Notes under the pieces: model-generated | What the model saw: the letters and a program-made list of their open reading frames with translations, nothing else | What the model was told of the DNA's origin: nothing | Databases searched by the model: none | DNA from: Anaerorhabdus sp036636695 | GTDB lineage: Bacteria > Bacillota_I > Bacilli_A > Erysipelotrichales > Erysipelotrichaceae | Reading direction: 5' to 3' (one strand) | Assembly: GCF_036636695.1 (NCBI RefSeq) | Contig: NZ_JAVWNW010000007.1 | DNA length: 64,000 nt | Position numbers and translations under genes: made by a program | Shown: positions 34,558 to 43,035 of the stretch, one piece after another | Numbering within the stretch: position 1 is the first letter of the stretch | Layout of the letters: every line of letters starts with the position of its first letter

Positions 34558-36066
34558 TTACATATATTTCGTAGCTAGATTCATTACATTTTCTTGAGTT
34601 GCTTCAGCACCTTCTAAGATTCCCGTAACTCTACCTTCGCACATTACCATAACACGATCACTCATACCAAGTAATTCTGGCATTTCTGATGAAATCATGA
34701 TAATTGATTTTCCTTGTTTAGCCAAATCTGCAATAATTGTATAAATTTCATACTTAGCACCTACGTCAATACCACGTGTAGGTTCATCCAAGATGAGAAT
34801 ATCAGGATTATTTGCTAACCAGCGACCAATAATAACTTTTTGTTGATTTCCACCTGATAAAGACTGAATTTGTGTTTTAGTACTTGGTGTTTTAATACTC
34901 ATTTTACGAATATTTTCATTTACCAATTCTTCTAGTTTTTTGTTATTTAAGACAAATCCCATATCAATGTATTTATCCAAAGAAGCAACACCAACATTAT
35001 CTGAAATAGATAATACTCCGAAAATTCCGGTTGCACGACGATCTTCTGTCAATAATGCAATTCCTTTTTTTATCGCATCACGCGGACGTTTAATTTTAAT
35101 AACTTCATTTTTGTACTTTACTGTCCCCGAAACTATATGTCGAACACCAAATATAGCTTCCATAAGTTCAGTACGTTGAGCTCCAACTAATCCTCCAATA
35201 CCTAAGATTTCCCCTTTGCGTAAATCAAAGTTAATATCTTTAAATGATTTTGGATTAATTGATGTAAAATCTCTAACCTCTAGACAGACATCACTTGGAA
35301 TATTCTCTCTAGGAGGGAAACGATTAGTTAATTCACGACCAACCATTCTCTTAATAATTAAATCAGTCGTCAATTCACTTGAAGGCCAAGTACCAACATA
35401 CGTACCATCACGCATGATTGTTACTTCGTCAGAAATCTTTAAGATTTCTTCCATTTTATGAGAAATATAAATAATCGATACACCATTAGCTCTTAACTTA
35501 TTGATTATATCGAATAATCCTTCTACTTCATTTTCAGTTAATGATGACGTTGGTTCATCCATAATTACAACTTTTGCTTTCACCGAAACAGCTTTCGCAA
35601 TTTCTACAGATTGCATATTTGAAACTGATAATTCTGAAAGTTTCATTTTAGGATTAAAGTTCATATTAACTTCTTTTAATAGTGCTTCAGTATCTGCATA
35701 CATTTTTCCATGGTCGATAATTTTTAGTGGACCAATATTTTTAGTTGGAAAGCGTCCACAGAAAATATTTTCCGCTATACTTCTATCAAGAATTGGTTGT
35801 TGTTCTTGTTGCACCATTGCAATACCACGCATCAAAGCATCGTGTGTGTTTTTAATTTCTACAGGTTGTCCTTCAAAAATTACTTCTCCGCTATCTTTAG
35901 AATAGATACCGAACAAACATTTCATTAATGTTGACTTACCAGCACCGTTTTCACCCATAAGAGCGTGAACAGTTCCTGGTTTTACATTTAATGATACACC
36001 ATCTAGTGCTTTAACACCTGGGAAGCTTTTACTTATATTTTTCATTTGTAAAATATAATCACTCAT
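34558..36066 (-). CDS. mglA: Galactose/methyl-galactoside ABC transporter ATP-binding protein
   Basis: This 502-aa CUT2 ATPase has two fused ABC domains. The first has GENGAGKSTLMKCL (about 35), LSVSNMQSVEIAKA as its signature and VVIMDEPTSSLT as Walker B. The second has a degenerate P-loop (GIGGLVGAQRTELMEA, about 282) but a good LSGGNQQKVIIGRWL signature and LILDEPTRGIDVG. That asymmetry is normal for MglA/RbsA. It energises galactose import through MglC. Confidence 0.95.
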   Translation of the reverse strand: MSDYILQMKNISKSFPGVKALDGVSLNVKPGTVHALMGENGAGKSTLMKCLFGIYSKDSGEVIFEGQPVEIKNTHDALMRGIAMVQQEQQPILDRSIAENIFCGRFPTKNIGPLKIIDHGKMYADTEALLKEVNMNFNPKMKLSELSVSNMQSVEIAKAVSVKAKVVIMDEPTSSLTENEVEGLFDIINKLRANGVSIIYISHKMEEILKISDEVTIMRDGTYVGTWPSSELTTDLIIKRMVGRELTNRFPPRENIPSDVCLEVRDFTSINPKSFKDINFDLRKGEILGIGGLVGAQRTELMEAIFGVRHIVSGTVKYKNEVIKIKRPRDAIKKGIALLTEDRRATGIFGVLSISDNVGVASLDKYIDMGFVLNNKKLEELVNENIRKMSIKTPSTKTQIQSLSGGNQQKVIIGRWLANNPDILILDEPTRGIDVGAKYEIYTIIADLAKQGKSIIMISSEMPELLGMSDRVMVMCEGRVTGILEGAEATQENVMNLATKYM

Positions 36067-36153
36067 TGTTATTCCTCCCTAGTAGGTTCTTTTCTTGAAA
36101 AATTAAGTGTGCGCTGAGGCACACTTAATTTTGTAATCCATTATAAATTATAA

Positions 36154-37215
36154 CTATTTGAATTCTGCAGCGTTAGCAGGAGTAACTTTAACATAGTCTA
36201 CCCAGTAGTATGTATCAAGTTTTTCACCATTAACAGCTTTGATAGCAGCGTCTACAGCTTGATGAGATTGTCCGATATGGTCATTTAATACTGTACCAGT
36301 CATTCCACCAGTTGAAACTAATTCAACAGCTTCAGCAAGAGCATCAACACCTACTAAGTAGATATCTTTTCCAACTGTACGGTTAGCAGCAGCGATTGCT
36401 TGAGCAGCTCCTAAAGCCATTCCATCATTGTTACAGAATACAACTTCAACTTTGTCGCCGTATTTTGTTAAAGCGTTAGCAACGATTTCTTGACCTTTTG
36501 CTTGGTCCCAGTCACCACGTTGTTCATCTAATTTTTCAACACCTAATCCAGAAGATTCTTTGTATTGAGAAATTGAGAATTCTGTACGATATTTAGCATC
36601 TACGTTTTCAGGATCTCCAACAACCATTACATATTGAAGAACACCATCACCATTTAAATCACCTTTGTTTTCAAGGTCAGCAATAATTTCCCCTTGGAAT
36701 TTACCAGATTGACGAGCATCAGCTCCAACATAAGTGTACATATCAGCATATGGGTCAGTAGCTTTTCCATCAGCATCTCTATACATGTTCATATCTTCTT
36801 CAGATGGTTCACGGTTGATGAAGATACAAGGTTTGTTTGCTTCTTTACATTTTTCAATTACTGTTGCAGCAGATGTAGATTGAACTAAGTTAATGATTAG
36901 AACATCATAATCTTGAGCGATAAAGTTATCGATTTGATTTGTTTGTTCAGCTTGGTCATTCTTACCATCTTGAATTGTAACGTTGTACTTAACTTGATCA
37001 TTGCTTAATGAATCAAAATAAGATTGAATTTCGTTACGGTAAAGTGTCATAAAGTTGTCATCAAATTTATAAATTGATACTCCAACGTTTACTTCTTTTG
37101 CAGCTCCTCCAGTAGTCCCAGCAGTTCCTGCAGGTGTTTCGCTTGGTTTAGCTGGTGCACTTGAGCATCCAACTAATGCCATTGCTGCGATTAATAAAGC
37201 TATAAGTTTCTTCAT
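36154..37215 (-). CDS. mglB: Galactose-binding lipoprotein
   Basis: This 353-aa substrate-binding protein has a lipobox (MKKLIALLIAAMALVGC, Cys17) and a Thr/Gly/Pro-rich linker before the mature domain. It contains VNVGVSIYKFDDNFMTLYRNEI, IFINREPSEE and FCNNDGMALGAAQAI, typical of MglB, which binds glucose and galactose at a Ca2+-containing site. It is first in the operon, as is usual for the most abundant component, and its promoter carries operators that suggest control by the adjacent LacI-type regulator and/or CcpA. Confidence 0.95.
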   Translation of the reverse strand: MKKLIALLIAAMALVGCSSAPAKPSETPAGTAGTTGGAAKEVNVGVSIYKFDDNFMTLYRNEIQSYFDSLSNDQVKYNVTIQDGKNDQAEQTNQIDNFIAQDYDVLIINLVQSTSAATVIEKCKEANKPCIFINREPSEEDMNMYRDADGKATDPYADMYTYVGADARQSGKFQGEIIADLENKGDLNGDGVLQYVMVVGDPENVDAKYRTEFSISQYKESSGLGVEKLDEQRGDWDQAKGQEIVANALTKYGDKVEVVFCNNDGMALGAAQAIAAANRTVGKDIYLVGVDALAEAVELVSTGGMTGTVLNDHIGQSHQAVDAAIKAVNGEKLDTYYWVDYVKVTPANAAEFK

Positions 37216-37242
37216 TATTTCCTCCCGTATACTTTCACGTTT

Positions 37243-37256
37243 TGTATACGCTTACA
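37243..37256. promoter_or_regulatory. cre-like / LacI-type operator at the mglB transcription start
   Basis: TGTATACGCTTACA matches the cre consensus TGWAANCGNTNWCA at all fixed positions but one. It abuts the -10 box, so bound protein would block transcription. The wider sequence CGTATAC-11-GTATACG (37226-37250) is also an inverted repeat. CcpA or the neighbouring LacI-family regulator could bind; I cannot tell which. Confidence 0.6.
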
Positions 37257-37285
37257 TCATAAAACAATTCAAACTATTCCGTCAA
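37256..37285 (-). promoter_or_regulatory. Promoter of mglBAC
   Basis: Minus strand: TTGACG (37280-37285), 18 bases, TATGAT (37256-37261). Confidence 0.75.
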
Positions 37286-37319
37286 CAAACTTAATGATTT
37301 TTTGTGTGAACTTTGTGAT

Positions 37320-37331
37320 GTTTAGTAAAAC
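37320..37331. promoter_or_regulatory. Possible regulator operator, copy 1
   Basis: GTTTAGTAAAAC resembles the reverse complement of GTTTACTAAAC at 37416-37426 with one added A. The two sites are 85-95 bp apart in the mglB/regulator intergenic region, so a looping arrangement is possible. Inference from repetition only. Confidence 0.4.
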
Positions 37332-37415
37332 TATTTTTAATATTTTTACAACACCATTGATAAACGCCTATATAAAGGCACTTTCCATGCTACCAATATT
37401 AAAATTATTCAATAT

Positions 37416-37426
37416 GTTTACTAAAC
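37416..37426. promoter_or_regulatory. Possible regulator operator, copy 2
   Basis: GTTTACTAAAC is a perfect inverted repeat around C, four bases upstream of the regulator's own -35 box, so it could mediate autoregulation. Confidence 0.5.
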
Positions 37427-37429
37427 GAA

Positions 37430-37458
37430 TTGACAATCCTCTTTTTTTACGATAAATT
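37430..37458 (+). promoter_or_regulatory. Promoter of the LacI-family regulator
   Basis: TTGACA (37430-37435), 17 bases, TAAATT (37453-37458). The ribosome site GGGAG follows before the ATG at 37485. Confidence 0.85.
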
Positions 37459-37484
37459 GAAAATATTCAAGGGAGAAATGTTTT

Positions 37485-38507
37485 ATGGCCACAATTCGTG
37501 ATGTTGCAAAAGCTGCAAATGTATCAATTTCAACAGTATCAAGAGTCTTAAATTATGACCCATCACTAAATGTACCTGAAAGTACAAAGAAGAAAGTATT
37601 TGAAACAGTTGAAAAAATGGGATACATAAAAAAAGATATCAAAATGAAAAATAACTATACTCGACAACGTGTTGGAATCGTTCAATGGTATACAAATGAA
37701 AAAGAATTAACTGATCCATTCTACCATTCAATACGTGTAGGAGTTGAATCAACTCTTCACAATAACAACATAGAAATTGTTCGATCATTTAGAAATGATG
37801 CACAATATTTTACAAAACTTGAAGGTATGGATGGCATTATTTGTATTGGTAAATTTAGTAAAACTGAAATAGCTGAGTTTCGAAAAATAACTGATAAAAT
37901 TATTTTTATCGATATGTTCATGGACAAAATTTATGTAAACACAATTGTCATGGATGTTCAAAATGCAATGAAAGATGCAGTTGAGTATCTAATTTCTTTA
38001 GGACATCGTAGAATTGCTTTCCTTGGTGGTATTGAATATACTACTGACGGATTGCAATACCGCGACCAACGAAAATTTTATTTTGAAAAATATTGTTCAC
38101 AATACAATGTCGAATATTTGCGTTATATTCGCGAGGAAGAATTCACTACTGAATCCGGTTATAAAATGATGAAATCATTACTATCTCAGCCTAAATTACC
38201 TACCGCCGTATTTTGTGCAAATGATCCAATTGCTTTTGGTGCTTTGAATGCATTAAGTGATGCTGGATTAAATGTACCCGATGACATTTCACTGATTGGA
38301 TTCAATAATGATCCAACATCTGCTTATGCTAATCCACCACTTACAACAATTAATGTTCCATCAGAAAAAATGGGAGAATTCAGTGCACAATTTCTCGCCA
38401 TGTTCTTAAAACAAAAGAAGATTTACCCAATGATGTCGATGGTTCCTTGTGAACTCATTATTCGCCAATCATGTGGTAAACCTAAATCATCATTATCTTG
38501 GATGTAA
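37485..38507 (+). CDS. LacI/GalR-family regulator of the galactose region
   Basis: The 340-aa protein has the LacI helix-turn-helix at its extreme N-terminus (MATIRDVAKAANVSISTVSRVLNYD) and the hinge helix. The periplasmic-binding-like domain includes GHRRIAFLGG (about 170) and CANDPIAFGALNALSDAG (about 245). It diverges from mglBAC and is followed by galK and galM (beyond an IS), so galactose or a derivative is the likely inducer. GalR/GalS would be the nearest functional analogues, but direct orthology is not shown. Confidence 0.92.
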   Translation: MATIRDVAKAANVSISTVSRVLNYDPSLNVPESTKKKVFETVEKMGYIKKDIKMKNNYTRQRVGIVQWYTNEKELTDPFYHSIRVGVESTLHNNNIEIVRSFRNDAQYFTKLEGMDGIICIGKFSKTEIAEFRKITDKIIFIDMFMDKIYVNTIVMDVQNAMKDAVEYLISLGHRRIAFLGGIEYTTDGLQYRDQRKFYFEKYCSQYNVEYLRYIREEEFTTESGYKMMKSLLSQPKLPTAVFCANDPIAFGALNALSDAGLNVPDDISLIGFNNDPTSAYANPPLTTINVPSEKMGEFSAQFLAMFLKQKKIYPMMSMVPCELIIRQSCGKPKSSLSWM

Positions 38508-38513
38508 AAACTC

Positions 38514-38518
38514 ACTTT
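38514..38518. repeat. 5-bp target-site duplication, left copy
   Basis: ACTTT immediately flanks the left end of the insertion sequence and recurs at 40031-40035. Confidence 0.8.
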
Positions 38519-38530
38519 AAACTATACCCC
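38519..38530. repeat. Left terminal inverted repeat of the IS
   Basis: AAACTATACCCC, the exact complement of 40019-40030. Confidence 0.9.
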
Positions 38531-38559
38531 GTGTCAAGTACACGGAAATAAAAACGCCT

Positions 38560-38588
38560 GATGAGATTTAAAAAATCTCATCTTTTTT
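38560..38588 (+). terminator. Inward-facing terminator inside the IS left end
   Basis: GATGAGATT, loop of 5, AATCTCATC, then TTTTTT on the plus strand. It would stop transcription arriving from the LacI-family gene before it crosses the transposase antisense. Confidence 0.75.
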
Positions 38589-39477
38589 ATACAAAGATAA
38601 CTTCAGGTAAATACGGAACAGGTAAGTATTGCTTTGGACTAATCAAATATTGATCATATTCATTTGGAGTTAAGTTGTTCAGTCCTTTTTGTGGTCTATC
38701 ATAATTATAGTAGCTAATATAATCAATCAGGTGTTGACCTAATTGTGCATAGGTTCTACATTCATTTAAATAGGTTTCTGTTTTAAGTATTGCGAAGAAT
38801 GATTCTTGCGGAGCATTATCCCAACAGTTGCCTCGGCGAGACATAGATTGAAATAGATTGTTTTCTTTTAATAGGTATTGATAAGCGATACTTGTATAAT
38901 GACAGCCTTGATCACTATGAATGGTAATTTGTACATCGAAATCAGTTCTATAATTATCAATCAGATTTCCTACTGTTTTCAATACAAACTCTTGGTGTAA
39001 GGTTAATGATATTTGCCAAGACAATATCATTTTCGTTGTTGAATCTTTAATTGCTGATAAATAAGCTCTTTTACCATTTCCAAATGTTAAATAAGTAATA
39101 TCTGTTAATAGTACTTTTTTTGACATTCCTTGATTGAAACAACGAGCTACTCTATTTGAATATGTTTTATTAGATTGATTTGCTCTAATCATTGCTTTTA
39201 CTGGATTAATTTTTCTTATTGGACAAACTAAACCATATTTCTTCATTAAACGCCTTATTTTCTTTAGATTCATGATAATTCCATGAGTTCTTTCAATCCG
39301 CAATTTAATCTGAATAGCTCCTTTTTTCCATGTTTTATAATCATACGCTTCTTTGATTAACTCATAATCAGATGCATCTTGAGTATCTTTTTTTAACCGC
39401 ATATCAGCATTTCTTAAATAAGTGTAATAGCCACTTCTTGATACCTTTGCGATTTCACACATTTGTTTTATGTTCAA
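38587..39477 (-). CDS. IS3-family transposase OrfB (DDE integrase domain)
   Basis: This 296-aa frame carries the rve/DDE core: VLLTDITYLTFGNGKRAYLSAI (first Asp), IHSDQGCHYTS (second Asp), and RRGNCWDNAPQESFFAILKTE (catalytic Glu). The HTH_21-like start (KVSRSGYYTYLRN) precedes it. The first in-frame start is a TTG at 39477 with no ribosome site. The frame stays open upstream into orfA, so the real product is almost certainly the OrfAB fusion made by -1 frameshifting near 39515. Confidence 0.93.
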   Translation of the reverse strand: MNIKQMCEIAKVSRSGYYTYLRNADMRLKKDTQDASDYELIKEAYDYKTWKKGAIQIKLRIERTHGIIMNLKKIRRLMKKYGLVCPIRKINPVKAMIRANQSNKTYSNRVARCFNQGMSKKVLLTDITYLTFGNGKRAYLSAIKDSTTKMILSWQISLTLHQEFVLKTVGNLIDNYRTDFDVQITIHSDQGCHYTSIAYQYLLKENNLFQSMSRRGNCWDNAPQESFFAILKTETYLNECRTYAQLGQHLIDYISYYNYDRPQKGLNNLTPNEYDQYLISPKQYLPVPYLPEVIFV

Positions 39478-39506
39478 TTTATTAGTTCTTTTGCAGCTTA
39501 TTCTTC

Positions 39507-39947
39507 TTATGATTTCGAATTTTTGACTCTGGATAAGCGAGCTGCTTCCTTTTCTTCCAGAGCCTGGATTTTTTTTATGAAATCATTTTCCTGCTCGAGA
39601 TATTCTGCTCTATTTTTATAATATTGGAGCTCTTCCTCTACGCTTTTAAATTCAAGTTTTACATTCTTTGGTCTTCCTGAACCCGTTACTCTTGCGAATC
39701 CTTCTGATCTTTGATTTTGTTTCTCAAACTGACGTATTGCACTATTTATGCGTGTCTTTCCTAATACTTGATACGGAATTCCTGCTTCTATAAATATTTG
39801 GATTGGTTTAATTCCTTTACTATGTTTTTCGACTATTATTTCTTTAAACTCATTTGTAAATACGATTTGTGTTTCTGTAATTTTCTTTATGTACTGATTT
39901 CCTTTTAAATAATCTATTGTTTCCTTACTGAATCGATTTTTCCCCAT
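39507..39947 (-). CDS. IS3-family transposase OrfA (DNA-binding subunit)
   Basis: The 146-aa product has a helix-turn-helix (FTNEFKEIIVEKHSKGIKPIQIFIEAGIPYQVLGKTRINSAIRQFE is the region, about 28-72) and a C-terminal coiled coil (EEELQYYKNRAEYLEQENDF, about 105-125) that normally mediates oligomerisation. A ribosome site (GGGTGAGAAGAT) precedes the ATG. Near the end an A5 run (GTCAAAAATTC, minus strand) lets ribosomes slip by -1 into orfB. Confidence 0.92.
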   Translation of the reverse strand: MGKNRFSKETIDYLKGNQYIKKITETQIVFTNEFKEIIVEKHSKGIKPIQIFIEAGIPYQVLGKTRINSAIRQFEKQNQRSEGFARVTGSGRPKNVKLEFKSVEEELQYYKNRAEYLEQENDFIKKIQALEEKEAARLSRVKNSKS

Positions 39948-39980
39948 ATCTTCTCACCCTTTCTTTTAGTATACTAAAAA

Positions 39981-40021
39981 CCCATAAGGCTCACACGTTT
40001 TTTTCGTGTCTACCTTATGGG
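39981..40021. repeat. Nested hairpin at the IS right end
   Basis: CCCATAAGG/CCTTATGGG (39981-39989, 40013-40021) encloses ACACG/CGTGT (39993-39997, 40005-40009) around a T run. It precedes orfA on the minus strand and could mask the orfA start in read-through transcripts coming from galK. Confidence 0.7.
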
Positions 40022-40030
40022 GTATAGTTT
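40019..40030. repeat. Right terminal inverted repeat of the IS
   Basis: GGGGTATAGTTT, the exact complement of 38519-38530. Confidence 0.9.
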
Positions 40031-40035
40031 ACTTT
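40031..40035. repeat. 5-bp target-site duplication, right copy
   Basis: ACTTT, identical to 38514-38518. Confidence 0.8.
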
Positions 40036-40051
40036 GCAGTGAGTTTTATTT

Positions 40052-41323
40052 TTATATGATTTGATATCCTCCAACTGGACGAATCGATAATACGAAGCAT
40101 GAGCCATCTCCATAAATCGCATCCATTTGTTTGCGATACTCTTCTAACATTTCTTTTGGAACAAAGGCTTGAATTGTACCTGCAAGTCCCCCACCATGTA
40201 CTCTATAAGCACCTTTGTCTTTCAATAATTGTTCTGATACAGCTAGTGCTAAAGATAAATTTTGATGACTAATATCTTTTGTTGTATACACATTTTGTAG
40301 ATACATGTATGAAGAATATCCTGATTCAATAATAAGTTTTTTAAATGTTTCCATATCATTTTCTTTTAATGCTTTTACTTGATCTAAAACGCGATCTGTT
40401 TCATTGAAAAAATGTATCGCACGTAATAATGCACGGTCTGAACATGTTTCACGAATCATTGCAATATTTTGCATAAATTCTTCTTTCGTACATTGTGAAA
40501 GAATTTCTTTTCCTAGTGCGCGAGCAACTTCTTTCATTTCCTTTGGCATTAATCCATATTCATCTGAAAGATCGGCATGATCACCTTTAGTATCAACTAA
40601 ACATAAAGCATAATCAGAGTGTGCAAAATCAAATTTTACTTGTTCAACAACTGGATTTTGTTTATCTTTAAAATCGATAGTTACAAATCCACCTACAGAA
40701 CATGCCATTTGATCTAACAATCCACATGGTTTCATGAAGTAATTATTTTCTGCATATTGACCAATCTTTGCGATTTCAACATGATCAATTTTTCCATCAT
40801 TATACAGTTCAGATAAAATAGTTCCCACTAATACTTCAAATGCTGCACTTGAAGAAATTCCTGAACCTTTTAAAACATTACTATGACTAACTGCCTTGAA
40901 TCCGCCAATGTTGTACCCTAATTCTTTAAAACGTGCTAATGTCCCACGAATCAAAGACTCAGAAGTGAACTTTTCATTATCGATAATATCTAATTCCGTC
41001 ACTTTAACAGGCGCTACTTCAAATCCATCCGCATAATATTCACAAGTATCGGCATTTGCAACAACAACCGTTGCAATATCCATATTTACACTAGCCGCAA
41101 GAACACGACCTTGTTGATGATCAGTATGATTTCCACCTACTTCAGTTCTACCTGGTGCACAAATTAGATGTGCATCCACATCAGAAAACTTTTCAAGAGC
41201 CTGGTCAAGTAATTGTCCATATCGTTCTTTCTCTGATTGAATGTCTTCACGACAATTAATCATTTTTAATTGTTCATCAAATTCTCCTTGAAATAGTCTA
41301 GTTTTAATTTCGCTAATTTTCAT
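40052..41323 (-). CDS. galK: Galactokinase
   Basis: GalK phosphorylates alpha-D-galactose at C1, the first committed Leloir step. The 423-aa GHMP kinase has the galactokinase signature APGRTEVGGNHTDHQQG (about 58-74), the ATP loop LKGSGISSSAAFEVLVG (about 148) and a C-terminal GHMP motif (RVHGGGLAGTIQAF). It follows galM by 12 bases. No galT or galE is in the window, so the pathway is completed elsewhere. The IS at its 3' side removed its terminator hairpin. Confidence 0.96.
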   Translation of the reverse strand: MKISEIKTRLFQGEFDEQLKMINCREDIQSEKERYGQLLDQALEKFSDVDAHLICAPGRTEVGGNHTDHQQGRVLAASVNMDIATVVVANADTCEYYADGFEVAPVKVTELDIIDNEKFTSESLIRGTLARFKELGYNIGGFKAVSHSNVLKGSGISSSAAFEVLVGTILSELYNDGKIDHVEIAKIGQYAENNYFMKPCGLLDQMACSVGGFVTIDFKDKQNPVVEQVKFDFAHSDYALCLVDTKGDHADLSDEYGLMPKEMKEVARALGKEILSQCTKEEFMQNIAMIRETCSDRALLRAIHFFNETDRVLDQVKALKENDMETFKKLIIESGYSSYMYLQNVYTTKDISHQNLSLALAVSEQLLKDKGAYRVHGGGLAGTIQAFVPKEMLEEYRKQMDAIYGDGSCFVLSIRPVGGYQII

Positions 41324-41335
41324 AACTTTCCTCCA

Positions 41336-42346
41336 CTATAGAAATCTAAATTCTGTTTTATGATGACAAACCTCACCTTTTCTTAAGATTGGTTTTTCAA
41401 ATGATTCTGTTTGTATTGCATTGGGATAATATTGTGTTTCAAAACATATTGAGCTTCGGCACGGAAATTTTCCGCCTTCTTTACCATGAATAGAAGTCCC
41501 CTCCAAAAAGTTAGCTGAATACAAATGAACTCCTGGACAATCAGAGAATATCGTCATCTCTACATTTTTTCCTTGGCATACGGCAAATTTTCTAAAACCT
41601 TCCCCAAAAACCAAAAAATGATGATCATATCCATTACCATTTTTTAATTGAATTTCGTCATTATTTATATCGCGACCAATTGTCTTAAATTCCAAGAAAT
41701 CAAAAGCTGTATCTTTCACTTGATAAATATCATCGTGTGTACATCCATTTTCATCCACACCAGCAAAATAATTCGCATTGATTTTAACTTTATGATCCAA
41801 TATTGATTCGCTTATCGGGCCATCTAGATTAAAGAAAGAGTGATTTGTTATATTGAATAATGTGTCTTTGTCGGTTGTTCCTTCATACTCGAAGCGTATT
41901 CCATCATCTAATAATGTATACGCAACAGTAACATTACAATTGCCTGGATATCCTTCTTCACCATCTGGGCTTAAATATGTACAAATAATTTTATCCCCTT
42001 GAACATCCACTGACCAAATTTTTTGGTCGAATCCATGATCTCCGCCATGTAAAGAATTTCCATTATTATTCTTTGGTACATGGTATTCCACATCATTCAA
42101 TGTAAAAACTCCATTACCAATACGATTACAAACTCTTCCAATAGTTTGTCCCATATATTGAACTTCATTTTGATAGCCTTGAACACAAGTAAATCCTTGC
42201 ACCACATCAATTTCTTTATGCTTTAAAACTAGTGATACTAGTGTTGCTCCATAATTACATACCGAAATTTTTATCGCATCATTTTCAATTGTATATAGTA
42301 AGGCATCAATTCCTTCGTTTGTTTTTCCAAATGATTTAATCTCCAT
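41336..42346 (-). CDS. galM: Aldose 1-epimerase (mutarotase)
   Basis: GalM interconverts alpha and beta anomers of galactose and so feeds galactokinase. The 336-aa protein contains RVCNRIGNGVFTLND, NNGNSLHGGDHGFDQKIW (with a catalytic His), ITNHSFFNLDG (second His) and the C-terminal CFETQYYPNAIQ (catalytic Glu). Its ATG overlaps the rnc stop (TAATG), so it is translationally coupled to RNase III. This is an unusual sugar-to-housekeeping junction. Confidence 0.95.
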   Translation of the reverse strand: MEIKSFGKTNEGIDALLYTIENDAIKISVCNYGATLVSLVLKHKEIDVVQGFTCVQGYQNEVQYMGQTIGRVCNRIGNGVFTLNDVEYHVPKNNNGNSLHGGDHGFDQKIWSVDVQGDKIICTYLSPDGEEGYPGNCNVTVAYTLLDDGIRFEYEGTTDKDTLFNITNHSFFNLDGPISESILDHKVKINANYFAGVDENGCTHDDIYQVKDTAFDFLEFKTIGRDINNDEIQLKNGNGYDHHFLVFGEGFRKFAVCQGKNVEMTIFSDCPGVHLYSANFLEGTSIHGKEGGKFPCRSSICFETQYYPNAIQTESFEKPILRKGEVCHHKTEFRFL

Positions 42347-43023
42347 TATTTCACCATCTTTTCAAAAGCATCTTTCGCAGCCATTTGCTCTGCCTTCTTC
42401 TTACTATTCCCACTGCCTCTTCCCAAAACTATTTCATCCAATTTAACTTGAATATCAAATTTTGGATTATTTGATGGTCCAGTAACGCGTACAACTTCAT
42501 ATGTAACTGTTTTACGTGTGTCAGATTGAACAAACTCTTGTAGCTTTGTTTTATAATCCATCACGATTACTTGATTTGGGTCTTGAAGTCGTGGTGTAAT
42601 CACTTCATCAAGAATATTATCAATTGTTTCCATGCCACTATCCATGTATAAAGCGCCTAAAAAAGCTTCAAACATATCCGATACAATTGAATCTCTTTCT
42701 CTTCCACCTGATTTTTCTTCACCAGAACCTAATAATAAAAAGTCATTTAATTTTAACTCTTTTGCATAAATCGCCAAAGCTTTCTCACAAACAAGTTGAG
42801 CGCGCAAAGTAGTCATATGTCCCTCATCTAACGGTGGTTCAATTCTAAATATCTTATCAGAAATCCACAATTGAAGTACCGCATCACCCATAAATTCAAG
42901 TCTTTCATTATCATGCTTGCTTCGATGTTCATTCACATATGAAGAGTGCATAAAAGCTTGATTAATTAAATCCATATTTCGAATAATAATATTTCTTTGT
43001 TCAAGCCATTCGATAACTGTCAT
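42346..43023 (-). CDS. rnc: Ribonuclease III
   Basis: RNase III cleaves double-stranded RNA, including rRNA precursors. The 225-aa protein has the signature NERLEFMGDAVLQLWIS (about 40-56), a second acidic motif VSDMFEAFLGALYMD, and a C-terminal double-stranded-RNA-binding domain (TKLQEFVQSD to KKAEQMAAKDAFEKMVK). It lies 12 bases after recG; galM overlaps its stop. Confidence 0.97.
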   Translation of the reverse strand: MTVIEWLEQRNIIIRNMDLINQAFMHSSYVNEHRSKHDNERLEFMGDAVLQLWISDKIFRIEPPLDEGHMTTLRAQLVCEKALAIYAKELKLNDFLLLGSGEEKSGGRERDSIVSDMFEAFLGALYMDSGMETIDNILDEVITPRLQDPNQVIVMDYKTKLQEFVQSDTRKTVTYEVVRVTGPSNNPKFDIQVKLDEIVLGRGSGNSKKKAEQMAAKDAFEKMVK

Positions 43024-43035
43024 TTTCTTTTCCTC

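Larger units (their letters stand above)
38519..40030 (-). mobile_element. IS3-family insertion sequence, 1512 bp, intact
   Basis: Perfect 12-bp terminal inverted repeats (AAACTATACCCC at 38519-38530 and its complement at 40019-40030) enclose overlapping orfA and orfB, and an ACTTT duplication flanks both ends. The ends do not begin with the TG typical of many IS3 elements. Removing the element and one ACTTT restores AAAACTCACT-TTGC-AGTGAGTTTT, a perfect terminator hairpin between the regulator and galK stop codons. Inside the right end is a nested hairpin (39981-40021) and inside the left end an inward-facing terminator. Both probably insulate the transposase from outside transcription. No frame defects are seen, so it may be active. 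Confidence 0.93.

Noticed and set aside
35501..35905. 134-codon plus-strand frame
   Set aside because: Antisense shadow of mglA.
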